Shown here: one piece after another, positions 31,060 through 42,321 of the stretch | How positions within the stretch are numbered: position 1 is the stretch's first letter | Layout of the letters: every line of letters starts with the position of its first letter | Assembly (NCBI GenBank): GCA_950022655.1 | Contig: OX465592.1 | Location: forward strand, 4,416,544-4,480,543 | Direction of reading: 5' to 3' | Length of the DNA: 64,000 nucleotides | Source of the DNA: Alentia gelatinosa | Lineage: Eukaryota; Annelida; Polychaeta; Phyllodocida; Polynoidae | The notes under the pieces: model-generated | The model's database searches: none | Seen by the model: only the letters and a program-made list of their open reading frames with translations | What the model was told of the DNA's origin: nothing | Program-made: the position numbers and the translations under genes

Positions 31060-31680
31060 AAATGGGACGAGGTGTCCCCTGAACCAGGTAGACATGACAC
31101 TCTCCCAAGAGGTGTCTCCTTAATCTGGAAGACATGACAACCCACCCTCACGAGGTGTCTCCTTAACCAAGCAGACATAAGACCCCTGCAAGGTTCCCCT
31201 GAACCAGGTAGATATGAGACACCCCCTCATGAGGTGTCTCCTAACCCGGGTAGACATGAGACACCCTGTGAGGTGTCTCCTAAACCAGGTAGACATGAGA
31301 CACCCTATGAGGTGTCTCCTAACCCGGGTAGACATGAGACACCCTATGAGGTGTCTCCTAAACCAGGTAGACATGAGACACCCTATGAGGTGTCTCCTAA
31401 CCCGGGTAGACATGAGACTCCCTGTGAGGTGTCTCCTAAACCAGGTAGACATGAGACACCCTATGAGGTGTCTCCTAACCCGGGTAGACATGAGACTCCC
31501 TGTGAGGTGTCTCCTAAACCAGGTAGACATTAGACTCCCTGTGAGGTGTCTCCTAACCAGGTAGATAAGACACCCATGAGGTGTCTCCTAAACCAGGTAG
31601 ACATGAGACACCCATGAGGTGTCTCCTAACCCGGGTAGACATGAGAGGTGTCTCCTAACCAGGTAGACATGTCCCACACC
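31060..31680. repeat. 39-40-bp minisatellite, about 15 copies
   Basis: The unit is GGTAGACATGAGACACCCTA then TGAGGTGTCTCCTAACCCG. AACCCGGG and AAACCAGG variants alternate, giving a 78-bp higher-order repeat in the centre. Each unit holds the inverted pair GAGACACC/GGTGTCTC, so the array can form serial hairpins. Confidence 0.95.
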
Positions 31681-31884
31681 CCTGTCATCCAGGGCGCTGT
31701 AATGGGAGCATCTCGCTAAAAACTCATCCTATTCTGAATCTTTAAAACCAGTCCACCACTCGAGTAAAGAAATCTGACACAATTTACACAATCCGTAAAA
31801 AGCAGACTTGGCTTCCCTGGTCAATAATGGCGTGTGTGGGGAGTGAGGAGTGGAGGTGGGGGGCGCTCGCACTCATTCAGCAGC

Positions 31885-32425
31885 TTCTATTCCACAGTTA
31901 TTACACCTAAAGGTGGTTTATCGGTGACTTCTATTCCACAGTTATTACACCTAAAGGTGGTTTATCGGTGACTTCTATTCCACAGTTATTACACCTAAAG
32001 GTGGTTTATCGGTGACTTCTATTCCACAGTTATTACACCTAAAGGTGGTTTATCGGTGACTTCTATTCCACAGTTATTACACCTAAAGGTGGTTTATCGG
32101 TGACTTCTATTCCACAGTTATTACACCTAAAGGTGGTTTATCGGTGACTTCTATTCCACAGTTATTACACCTAAAGGTGGTTTATCGGTGACTTCTATTC
32201 CACAGTTATTACACCTAAAGGTGGTTTATCGGTGACTTCTATTCCACAGTTATTACACCTAAAGGTGGTTTATCGGTGACTTCTATTCCACAGTTATTAC
32301 ACCTAAAGGTGGTTTATCGGTGACTTCTATTCCACAGTTATTACACCTAAAGGTGGTTTATCGGTGACTTCTATTCCACAGTTATTACACCTAAAGGTGG
32401 TTTATTGGCGACTTCTATTCCACAG
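31885..32425. repeat. 44-bp minisatellite, about 12 almost identical copies
   Basis: The unit is ACTTCTATTCCACAGTTATT then ACACCTAAAGGTGGTTTATCGGTG. Copies are identical except at the edges, indicating very recent expansion. The last unit is followed by CCACAGTAGTA, which recurs after the next array. Confidence 0.95.
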
Positions 32426-32449
32426 TAGTAGAAGTTGGCTATTGCATAT

Positions 32450-33494
32450 TGCCTATTTTTTACACCGTTTCCCACTGACTATCGCCCATTCCTACACTAG
32501 TTCACATTGCCTATTCATGCACCATTTCACATTGCCTTTCTCTATATAGATCTACACTGCTTCACATTGCCTATTGCCTATATCTACACTGCTTCACATT
32601 GCCTATTGCCTCTATCTACACTGCTTCACATTGCCTATTGCCTATATCTACACTGCTTCACATTGCCTATTGCCTATATCTACACTGCTTCACATTGCCT
32701 ATTGCCTATTTCTACCCTATTTCCTATTGCCTCTATCTACACTGCTTCACATTGCCTATTGCCTATATCTACACTGCTTCACATTGCCTATTGCCTATAT
32801 CTACACTGCTTCACATTGCCTATTGCCTATTCCTACACTGCTTCACAGTGCCTATTGCCTATATCTACACTGCTTCACATTGCCTATTGCCTATATCTAC
32901 ACTGCTTCACATTGCCTATTGCCTATATCTACACTGCTTCACATTGCCTATTGCCTATATCTACACTGCTTCACATTGCCTATTGCCTATATCTACACTG
33001 CTTCACATTGCCTATTGCCTATATCTACACTGCTTCACAGTGCCTATTGCCTATATCTACACTACTTCACATTGCCTATTGCCTATTCCTACACTGCTTC
33101 ACATTGCCTATTGCCTATATCTACACTGCTTCACATTGCCTATTGCCTATATCTACACTGCTTCACATTGCCTATTGCCTATTCCTACACTGCTTCACAT
33201 TGCCTATTGCCTATATCTACACTGCTTCACATTGCCTATTGCCTATTCCTACACTGCTTCACATTGCCTATTGCCTATATCTACACTGCTTCACATTGCC
33301 TATTGCCTATATCTACACTGCTTCACAGTGCCTATTGCCTATATCTACACTGCTTCACATTGCCTATTGCCTATATCTACACTGCTTCAGTGCCTATTGC
33401 CTATATCTACACTGCTTCACATTGCCTATTGCCTATATCTACACTGCTTCACAGTGCCTATTGCCTATATCTACACTGCTTCACATTGCCCATC
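32450..33494. repeat. 32-bp minisatellite, about 30 copies
   Basis: The unit is TATATCTACACTGCTTCACA then TTGCCTATTGCC. 32 is not a multiple of three, but the unit has no stops in three frames, so 300-codon frames appear in all three. They are artefacts. The array sits between two copies of CCACAGTAGTA (32420-32430 and 33495-33505). Confidence 0.95.
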
Positions 33495-33505
33495 CCACAG
33501 TAGTA

Positions 33506-34125
33506 CCCATATCCTCAGAGAAGTATCTAGTGGGCATCTTTTGGCAGTCATTTGGCTGGCCTTATTGCTCACTTGAGTGTCTACACGTTAGTGGGGTGGT
33601 TATTCCGGTCACGATATAATGAATGTTTGCCGGGGGGAGGGGGGAGGTAGGAGGATATTATTTTTATCGGGCTCTCCGGTGGGTAATAGAGGCAGACAGC
33701 CACAAGCACCTCCACTCGGAGACTCACCAACACAAACCCCGCTTTCAGGGGCAGGACTCGGGAAAAGAAGCCTCAGAATACACCGGAGTTTTTGTCCGAG
33801 GTTTTGGAGATTCGTGCAGGGAAAAAAAACAACAAAAAACTACGAAAATGTTTTATTATTATTTTGAAAACTTTTCTACGAATATTACCAGGATGTAAGG
33901 AGACAGTTTTGGAGTGTGGTTAGAACGATGGAGGAGAGTTTAAGAACCTCATTCAAAGGTTTTTGTGGGGACACTTTGTGAGAAACATATCTGCGATTGA
34001 ATATAAAACGAAAATATGAGGAAAATAATGTGACGCCTCCATAATAAGTGAGAATTTATCTCAAATCAGTCATTTTGTTTATCTTGAGTAGAAACAGCAA
34101 AATATTTTCCACTCAAATTATTGTA
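33506..34125. other. No firm feature
   Basis: Contains a G-rich patch near 33630. A plus-strand frame of 91 codons (33623-33898) ends in a Phe/Tyr/Asn-rich tail and lacks domain or splice support. Confidence 0.35.
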
Positions 34126-34134
34126 ACGACGCAT

Positions 34135-34650
34135 ATATACACAATATTACGTAGTTGACGCGTAGTAATACCCCGAGGAATATCGAGGAGTATTGCGAAG
34201 AGTCATCTACAATAAGAATACGACCACGCAGATTCAAATTATGGTAATGTTGTATCTATTATTACCCATCGAAAACGGAGTCTCCATACTAAGCCTATGA
34301 AGCTTACAGATCGCTACTGAGTAGGATACGGACCTCCGGAATCTCCTAGGGGAATACGGCTTTTTCAGCCACCTGACGGGCATTACAGGAACTAATTTAT
34401 ATAAACAATGCACGGCGTTTGCATCAAATTTACAAGATTTTTCTCCTAATAATTACTCAAAAAGGTGAGTAATGAATACAATATTACCATGAAATCATGG
34501 TAATATTGTGTATTTACTCACCTTTCGACTAATTACTAGGAAATAATCTTGTAAACAATTAGGAGAATACGGCTTTCCGAAATCTACTCAGTAGCGACCT
34601 GTAGGCTCCATAGGCTTAGTATGGAGACTCCGTATTAGGTGGGTAATAAA
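34135..34650 (+). mobile_element. Fold-back element FB-5, copy c, with inner inverted pair
   Basis: The first hairpin at about 34140-34262 carries the tip GTAGTTGACGCGTAGTAATA. Then come two FB-5 modules in inverted orientation (34262-34475 and 34490-34650), meeting at a small palindrome (ATTACCATGAAATCATGGTAAT near 34490, written as two halves). Ends are TTATTACCCATCG and GGTGGGTAATAAATAC. Confidence 0.8.
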
Positions 34651-35235
34651 TACAATTTCTGTCAGCGTGTATGACTGATATTCGATATTTGTTTATCAAT
34701 ATATATGCAGTGTTCTCACTGACAATCTTCTATAAAACCTTTTTCATTTTGAATATGCTTTAAAACTATAAAATCCATTGTGAAATGATACACCTATGGA
34801 TACCTCGCCGTAATCATACAGAAAAAAATACAGAAAAAATAAAGTCAATATTGTAAACACCGAAATGATGAAATAAAGCTATTAAACCTCAGTTATTTCA
34901 CAAACATATCAGTACGATCCATGTATATGGATTTATAGTCTCGGGCAGTATCTTTTTACGATGGCAGACAAGTATTTACAAGGTAACCCTCTACAAGAGC
35001 AAGTCTAAACGAAAGCAGCTAGACACACATAAAATGGCCATAAGTAAGGTGGAGTTGTCTGGGTTTTTCTGTTTTTTAGTAGTGCCTCGCCGTCTGTCTG
35101 CGATCTGTTGGGGGCGGGGTGGGAGTGGAGGGGGGGGGGGGGGTTGTATGTGTGGTGTCCTGACACATGAGAGGACTAGAACAGAAGACAAAGTGAACAT
35201 AAAAACGGCCATCATACTCGCAGCGCCCCCTCCCC
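34651..35235. other. No recognised feature
   Basis: AT-rich, then G-rich near 35110-35145 (a run of about 14 G). No family match or supported gene. Confidence 0.4.
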
Positions 35236-35239
35236 TCCC

Positions 35240-35795
35240 CTCACTAGACCAGGATGTGGACTGCACGCGCTATATACGTTGCCTAAAGATTAGAGTGCTC
35301 ACATATTTTTTTTTTTTTAGGTTTTTTATTATACTGGAGGAAAACTGTTAGGTCGAAAATCAACCTATCTTCTACAGACTCCAGTGCCATGTTGAAAAGT
35401 CTCTTCATGTCCAGATTTATGGACTTACATGCGGACTACAAGAATTCACAATAAACTGAGTCTTAAGTACTAACAACAAAGTGGGATACACAATCCAAAA
35501 TATGATAATAATATAAACATCATTCAAGTAAGAAACCATAGAAAAGTTGAAAACGTACTTACAACTGGAGACCTACTGGCAATCAGGTACTTACAACATA
35601 TAGGATTCCAGAGTACTGCAAAAACACTATCCCTTCACCATCCATGTGCAATTCACTGTGATATTGGGAAAGGAGCAGGGTGCCAGTGTCGAAGTGTTTT
35701 AGAAGCGTGCCCAACTGACCATGACCAATCACTCTAGACCAAAATACCTGATTCACCTACTGGTGCTTGATGTATTTGGATCTTAGTTCCCGATG
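35240..35795 (-). mobile_element. Family J element, copy 3, split by about 290 bp
   Basis: The end piece 35255-35310 (CGCTATATACGTTGCCTAAA) and the body 35600-35795 (CACTATCCCTTCACCATCCA to GATGTATTTGGATC) match the consecutive order of 56780-57010. The sequence between about 35310 and 35600 is absent from the other copies. Confidence 0.7.
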
Positions 35796-35799
35796 TTTT

Positions 35800-36430
35800 C
35801 GGTAATATTTATATAGGGGACAGAGCCATTGTTAGTTCCTGAGGCAGTCACTATGTGGCCAGCAGTACGGTGGTTCCCTTGGGGGGACAGAACCTGTATT
35901 CTCGCTCTTTGTTCTTAGAAAATTCAACTGCCTTTCAATGTTTTTCCATGGTTCCCTTGACTCTCTACACCCATCCCAGAGCAGAATGACATAATGATTA
36001 AATCCAAGACATGATGTTTTTCACATGGAACACTTTATATACATATGTGAGCAAGGCTAGAGTTATGACACTTCCAAATTATCACTCACTTCTTTTGCAC
36101 CTCCATTACTGAAGAACACCTACTTTGTCACCACCATTAGTGAAGAACACCTACTCGGGGGGCGTCATGGCGGCGCCCATGGATCATAGGCTTTGTGCCT
36201 TATAGAACTGCATCAAGAATCCTATGAATACTTAATATTCCACAAGGGAACACCCCACTCAAGGGAACACTTTGCACGGAACGGCGGGTGCTCCCTTAAG
36301 CGGGGTTTTACTGTACTTGGTGTGTCTCAGTGGACTTTATCTCAATAAAGTTTAATACAATACTAATACAAGTTTAGCTATAGGAATACTGTTAGGCCTG
36401 TTCCCCCTGTCCCTGGTGACGGCGACAACA
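35800..36430. other. Mostly unrecognised sequence, with a pogo-like end
   Basis: A 33-bp direct repeat (GAAGAACACCTACT) lies near 36110-36155. GCGGGGTTTTACTGTA at 36300-36316 resembles a MITE terminus. Confidence 0.4.
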
Positions 36431-36454
36431 GACTGTACTAGAGTCTAATTCTCC

Positions 36455-36725
36455 TATAGTCCAGTGAGACACACCCAGCACACACAAAACCCCACATTCT
36501 CCTATAGTCCAGTGAGACACACCCAGCACACACAAAACCCCTCATTCTCCTATAGTCCAGTGAGACACACCTAGCACACACAAAACCCCACATTCTCCTA
36601 TAGTCCAGTGAGACACACCCAGCACACACAAAACCCCACATTCTCCTATAGTCCAGTGAGACACACCCAGCACACACAAAACCCCACATTCTCCTATAGT
36701 CCAGTGAGACACACCTAGCACACAT
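36455..36725. repeat. 48-bp minisatellite, about six copies
   Basis: The unit is CTCCTATAGTCCAGTGAGAC then ACACCCAGCACACACAAAACCCCACATT. Nearly identical copies. Confidence 0.95.
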
Positions 36726-37029
36726 ACTCCACAAAAAACACCCAACATTCTTCCCTCTATTTTCCCCGTTTCAATATCATGCCCCACAAAGCAATCGGAA
36801 AAGCCTCACACAAAACCAGGCCCACCTCCATTATTACACCAGGGAAAAGGACACTTTCTTATTCCTGTGTTTTTAACCTTGTATACGATTCTTCTGTCTC
36901 CCTCTAGCGTGAATGGATTCAAAGCCTTGACTTTCAGAGAGCTGATTAATGTAGATATAATGAAAGATGTATCTCTGTCAGGTGGACATGAATAGATCTA
37001 TAAAAGCTTGTTTCCATTGGTCGACGAAA

Positions 37030-37450
37030 ACAGAGACACACCAAGCGAGTCAAGGTGGCAACCTCTGTAATCGCCAATGCAAAATGGCATATGTCTGAGA
37101 TATTTTTTCATAGTAATATCTCCAACCGATAATATAACATATCAGAAGCAGTAATCAGGGGAAATATGAAATAACAGCTCACATACACGCCAGTTTTTGT
37201 TGGCGATTCCAGAAATCGCTGCCTTTCTCGCTTGGTGTGTCTCTGGCTTAATTTTACTTGCCAATAAAGTCATGGCGATTATATAAGCGATAAAATTTAT
37301 CGCTTGGTGTGTCCTCTACTAGCTGGGATATGAGGGCGACTTGGGTGGAGGTAAGTTAAAAACTCGCCAGCACACACGTGAGCGATCTCATGAGCGATAA
37401 TATCAAACATGTTTGATGCCGGGGACACACCAAGCGAGTGAAGGCAGCGA
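37030..37450. mobile_element. Family I element(s) with GACACACCAAGCGAG ends
   Basis: 37032-37049 and 37228-37245 are an 18-bp perfect inverted pair (AGAGACACACCAAGCGAG). Two further ends of the same type lie at about 37293-37312 and 37425-37440. At least one 215-bp element is complete; the others may be a second copy with the interior rearranged. Confidence 0.7.
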
Positions 37451-37951
37451 TTGCTGCGTTTCTCTCTTTGCATTCTCCCATACCATCTACCTCCCTTTCC
37501 CACCAGATGTATGTATTTCTGCATAGATCATTTCCTTCAAGACTATAATGAATAATTTATCCCCTGGAAGGTAGTTTTCTCTGGCAGGTATCGCCCTAGG
37601 GGGAAGTGCTTGTCTCTACTTGCGGTTTTGGTTTGTGGCTCCGGTCTAGTGTCTGGTGGTGACTGGTTGGTTTTTTACCAGGGGACGAGGAAGGGGAAGC
37701 ACTCTCCAAGCAGAGATCCCGCACTATACTTCCTGGACCCGCTTGTATCTCTGCACCAACCTGCCTTTTGGGGAAAAATCTGCCACATGCACCAATTTTT
37801 CATATATCTTCAATTCTGAACGTTTTGAGGAGTATTTTGTGTTTTACTTGTAAAAAAAAAGATGCACATATTTATATGGTAGATAATATGCACTCATTTC
37901 TGGTGTTTGTTATGTCAAAGCAGACATAATCTTAGTGATTACTTTCTTCAG

Positions 37952-38131
37952 TGGAATGCACCTCATGTGTTGCAGGGTTTTGTTTCTGAACATGACACAT
38001 GTGCTCATTTGAAGGGGCAGTCTAATCAACTGTGGATTCAGACTATAAAGTGGTTTAGAACTGAAAAGGAAACAGCTGGATTGTCTGTGAAGCTCTTTTA
38101 ACAATTCCCATATTTTCCAACTCACAATAAA
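37952..38131 (+). CDS. Candidate terminal coding exon with poly(A) signal, unknown protein (partial)
   Basis: A pyrimidine-rich acceptor (TGATTACTTTCTTCAG, AG at 37950-37951) precedes 49 open codons to TAA at 38099-38101. AATAAA follows at 38126-38131. The peptide begins WNAPHVLQGFVSEHDTC and ends KETAGLSVKLF. The codons remain open upstream of the acceptor as well, back to an ATG at 37907, so an intronless 64-codon frame is the alternative. No domain is recognised and no upstream partner exon was identified. Confidence 0.3.
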
Positions 38132-39105
38132 CGAGATGTTTGAGTTTCGTGACTTTCGACAGTTACCCAGTTTTGAATCCCAAATGAAGGCTGGTTCCCC
38201 TTTGTTTTACTGGCTACCTGGGGAACCAGTGTTGGGTTGAGGCAGAGATTAAGAAACGCTAGCACCACGAAAGATCTGCTGGGAGAGTGGAAAAGGGAAG
38301 GTTTGCCTGCAAGACACGCAGCGTTGTGGTGTGTGCACTGCGCTACTTGACCACCCCACCACGACGCACCCCTCCCCTCCCCCCACTCCCCTCTTCTGAG
38401 CACCAGTACATATAAACCCCACCACAAAGAAGTACCTCCACACGACATCCTGAAGGATTTATATCCTCCTAGTCTATGATATCTAAAATTAGAATATATA
38501 TGTTGCGTGACAAATGATGTTCATGATCGCCCAATGCCGTGTGGTGGGATGTATGTTTTTATATACACCTTGCACAATGATATATGTCATAAAATGTTAA
38601 ACTCTCAAATTAGCAATGATTTCATTTCTCAGAGGCACCACAAGGACTCCAAGAGGGGGAGGCGGTATCACTTTATCGAGCTGATTCTATGCATTATTTT
38701 CATGAGGACTTATTTTTCTCTGTGTGTGAGGAGAGGGGGTCTTTAAAGAATAAATGTAAATGTAAACTATACCAACTTTTAAAAAGGTATTATCAAATAT
38801 TTGGTCACACTTTAAGGTAACTGGGAGGTTTTGTGTTGTCGTGTGGCGGAATATAATCGAAGTGGCAGTGTATTTATAAGTATGATCCATGCTATTCTAG
38901 TCAGGATAAATCTCTCCTGTAGTTCCTCTTTCCATGAAAGATTTCATTTATCTGCATTTTCCTGTGAGACAAAGATTTTTATTCATACAAAGGTTGTATA
39001 CACATTTATCTTTGAATTTTTGTTCAGTTATAAGCATGTAAATATTTTAGAACATTTTTAACTTGATGGAAATTGAAAACATGTAGAGCAGATCATGCAA
39101 GTATT
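38132..39105. other. No firm feature
   Basis: A C-rich patch lies near 38360-38395. GAGCTGATTCTATGCATTAT at about 38679 recurs at about 40137. AATAAATG follows a short frame ending near 38746. No convincing gene. Confidence 0.35.
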
Positions 39106-39109
39106 CACT

Positions 39110-39150
39110 AAACCTGATGAAGGATCTTTTATGAATCCGAAACGTTGTTA
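39110..39150 (+). ncRNA. Hammerhead-like core motif (degenerate)
   Basis: CTGATGA at 39114-39120 and GAAAC at 39139-39143 flank a possible stem II (GGAT with ATCC, 9-base loop), followed by GTTGTTATC. Hammerhead ribozymes of Penelope-like retroelements use this order. However, the first stem II pair would be A-C, and stem I pairing upstream and downstream is not evident, so this may be a decayed or unrelated copy. Confidence 0.25.
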
Positions 39151-39654
39151 TCTAATATAAGCAAAAAAATACAATCCTGAACTTTTACTTCAATTCACTG
39201 TCTTGAGTTGTGTCTTCCCTACAAACCAATTATTCAATAAATATTCAATAAATATTTACCAGAGTGAACCTGCCTACATCCACGTTCATACTGTGACATT
39301 ATCCTTTTTTTCCATTTCTGGAAAGCATGTATTGATTTCTCATTCCAGCATACCCTGCCCCCTCTATTGAAATTTTCCCACGGGAGCCACATGGTAAATA
39401 CCATTGATATGGTAATTGAATACCTTTGATATGGTAATTATCATCGACCCTGTCCTATTCAAGAACCTCTTGAACGACTTCAGAATTTTGACAATGATAC
39501 CTCATGGAGTTTGCATAGTTCCTGTTCTCAGAATATCATATCATGATATATAAACCTGTGTGCGAATGTCTGTCAAATACTGCCCTCTGCTAGGGGTGCA
39601 GTAATAATAATGTTCGTGCCCACTGTGACTCCCTCTTCATAAGTCATTAAAATG

Positions 39655-39840
39655 AAGGTTTTTTTCATAGATTTGAGGTATATAATAATAAGCAAACGTC
39701 CGGACTAAACGGTTCTCGTTCTTCACCAGTCATCGATTTCACCTTCTGCCTACAGTGTCAGGCCGTATGAAATCAACGCCTGACTTCGAACGAGAACCAT
39801 TTCATCCACAGTAAGGATGTTTGCAATATACCCATGCCTT
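39655..39840. mobile_element. Fold-back element FB-8, copy c
   Basis: AGGTATATAATAATAAGC, then arms GCAAACGTCCGGACT...AACGGTTCTCGTTC and GAACGAGAACCATTTC...AAGGATGTTTGC. The loop contains a short palindrome. Confidence 0.7.
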
Positions 39841-40668
39841 ATATAATGTAAATACGCACTGTTTTGCCATATAAGGTAAAAAATCATTTGGTACACGTTG
39901 ACTAAAATATCAGTTGTTAGAATCAATTTAAAAAAATTAATTTCTGGTATATAGTAAATATAGAACGACCTACCATGCTTGTACAAGTCACACAACTTGA
40001 TACTAATTTACGGTTCCGTTCCTGGTTCCGTACAAACCGTAAATTATCATCTCGTTTTGTGGCTTGTACAGCACGGTCAGGACGTTCTCTATAATTCCTG
40101 ATATAATTTTGGTCCATACACGACAGTCCCTTTATGGAGCTGATTCTATGCATTATGTCTGCAGGGAATGGTACCATTTGAGTCATGTTGTGATGGGTTG
40201 TGTTTCGGGGCAGGGGAGTGGGTGGTGGGAGGGTGTAGGGTGAGTGCGATCTTGTCCATTAGATACATATCTTGATGGTGACTGTGGTGGACCAGTGTGA
40301 GGTAGTACCAGGTGGGTCCACCAGGTGTCGTGATGGCTTTTGTTCTCCGAGTGAGTCAGGCCCGGGTCAGTGAGCCGAGGTCCGAATCAGGATATCAACG
40401 TCCTTATATAGAACGTCCTGACCAGGCTGTACAAGCTGCAATACGAGGTGATTATTTACGATTCGTACGGAGTTCCGTACATATCGTAAATAGATATGGA
40501 GTTTTCTTGATTGTACAAACATAGTAGGTCGTTCTATATTTACTATATACCCGAAATTAGGAAAATTATCAATTCATTTCTGCCTAGCAACTGATATTTT
40601 AGTCAACGTGTATGGGAAGGTGTTGCATACAGTATTTTTACGTAATATGGCGAAACAGTGTTTATCCT
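39835..40668. mobile_element. FB-7 copies b and c in inverted orientation
   Basis: Module 39835-39955 and its inverted copy 40550-40668 share ACTAAAATATCAGTTG / CAACTGATATTTTAGT. They enclose the hairpins 39957-40105 and 40412-40552. Each hairpin has TATAGAACG[A/T]CCT ends. The spacer 40110-40410 is unrelated. Confidence 0.7.
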
Positions 40669-40930
40669 ACCCCTAATATAAAATCCCATAGGCTTAACAT
40701 TGAGTTTCCGTATGCCACGCAGACTGGCATACAGAGTTTTATATGCCACTAGTGGCATACAGCATAGTTATCAGGTAATATTCCAAAATTGAAACCTGAT
40801 TCGTTTTAATCTTGGCCACCACATGGAGTTGTGGCTCCGGACTTCACTCGGCTTCGCCTCATGAAGTCACTATGCCAAACTCCAGTCGTGGCATACAGTG
40901 GCCAAGATTAAAACTCATCCAGTTTTACCA
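40658..40930 (+). mobile_element. Fold-back element FB-6, copy c
   Basis: TTTATCCTACCCCTAATATA starts the module. The hairpin at about 40790-40925 has CTGATTCGTTTTAATCTTGG arms and a tip of ACTTCACTCGGCTTCGCCTC then ATGAAGT. The GGCTTCGCC apex also appears at 51640 (FB-2) and, as its complement, at 17845 and 44485. Confidence 0.75.
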
Positions 40931-42240
40931 TAGTATTTATATACGGTATGGGTATAGTAATACGAGAAAATGTGGTGACTGAGCCTGTAGGGATGGTTGT
41001 TTGAGGTGTCATGTACCAACAGAAAACGTGGTATAAAAGGTGTATGATAAGAAGAAACGTAGTTACTGAGCTTGTAGGAATAGCCGTCCAACGTCTTTTG
41101 TAACATTAATACGTCACAACGCCATAGGTAGAGGATTATATTCATGTCACAAAAGGTCGAGGACCGGATTCTTATGGACTCAGTCACTGCATTTTCTTAT
41201 TATCATAAACCTAGATACCAAGAATAAACGCCATTTTATTTACCTACCGAGTCGACGATTGACAGCATGACCTGATGTTAGTGCGCATTCACTACGGGCA
41301 CAGTGCGACCGAACATTATTCATACTGCACCCCTAGCAGTGGGTAATATTTAATAGAATTTGGTAATAGGTATAAAGGAATATGCGAAAAATCATATATT
41401 GCAAGTTTACTCTTCTACGTATAAATATACATGAATTTGTATAAGTACTTTCAATACACCATTTCTATATTTTTCGAATATATATTTTGATAATATCTAA
41501 CTATTGTATATACTCCTTAATTCTCATACAATATACATATATATTCATTACATACCTGTGCCGGAAAATATCATGAATACGAACCTCTGCTGTGATTAAG
41601 ATAATTCTGCACGAGTGCTTTTAATACTCTATTCACATCTAGAAATGGTTCGGTTAAGACTCGCATAACGAAAGTGCTGCTATACTGACACAAAAGAATG
41701 TTCCCACACTATATTTGCGCATTTCAGAATTACTTCTGTTGATGATATGTGTCAAAACAACTGACCTGAACAACACTCTAGGAATAGGGCCAGAGAAATG
41801 CGCCCTCCCTCTCCACCCCTTCCCCCCACCACCATCTTCAACTGCCAAAACTCTACCGAAACTATGTTGCTCCCCCGTACCGTGTATTATTTTCATTGAT
41901 TTTCTCTCACATTTTTTTCGTTTTTTTCTTGGCATAATGACCCGTGTGTCATGGCATGGGTAACTTGTGACATGTTGACTGTAGGTGGAATACTGGCCTG
42001 TATGGTTCGTATAACACCTGTGTTACTTCCCTCATGGAAGGTGTACTTATATATAGAACTGGATCGAGAGTCGTACAAATACACAATACTCCACGAGTTT
42101 GGATGCGCCGCACTCGTCATCGAGGCGAAACTGACCGACGAGTATGGTGCAAGTATTAGTTATTTTACAACTCGAGTGCGGTTCTGGATTTATCTCACCC
42201 CTTTCACAGACATTAAAATACCGACGGACCTTTAGCACTG
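40931..42240. other. No firm feature
   Basis: A ~90-bp segment (GTGACTGAGCCTGTAGGGAT) is imperfectly repeated twice at 40970-41110. 41350-41640 is very AT-rich. A lone FB-2-type end, TTTATCTCACCCCTT, lies at about 42189. Confidence 0.4.
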
Positions 42241-42244
42241 CTGA

Positions 42245-42315
42245 CGCAAAATGTAAATAGACTATTAGGAGAACACAGAAAATCTACACCGTTTTTGTCA
42301 GCCAATGGAAACAGG
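42245..42315 (+). mobile_element. Family G half element
   Basis: CTGCTGACGCAAAATGTAAA, CTATTAGGAGAACACAGAAA and GCCAATGGAAACAGGCC, matching one arm of 5543-5725 and part of 63425-63530. Confidence 0.7.
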
Positions 42316-42321
42316 CCTTAT

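Larger units (their letters stand above)
39583..41345. mobile_element. Large nested inverted structure (1.76 kb)
   Basis: The outer ends are inverted: CTGCTAGGGGTGCAGTA then TAATGTTCG...CACTGTG at 39583-39640, and CACAGTGCGACCGAACATTA...CTGCACCCCTAGCAG at about 41297-41341. Inside lie FB-8, two FB-7 copies facing each other, and FB-6. This is either a composite element or an accidental inverted pair of ends filled by later insertions. Confidence 0.5.

Noticed and set aside
32507..33619. Plus-strand frames of 309-370 codons
   Set aside because: Products of the 32-bp array, with identical peptide words in all three frames.
36908..36995. Short exon-like frame after a strong pyrimidine tract (TCTGTCTCCCTCTAG)
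   Set aside because: Only 28 codons, the donor is weak (CAG|GTGGAC), and the phase does not join the candidate exon at 37952.
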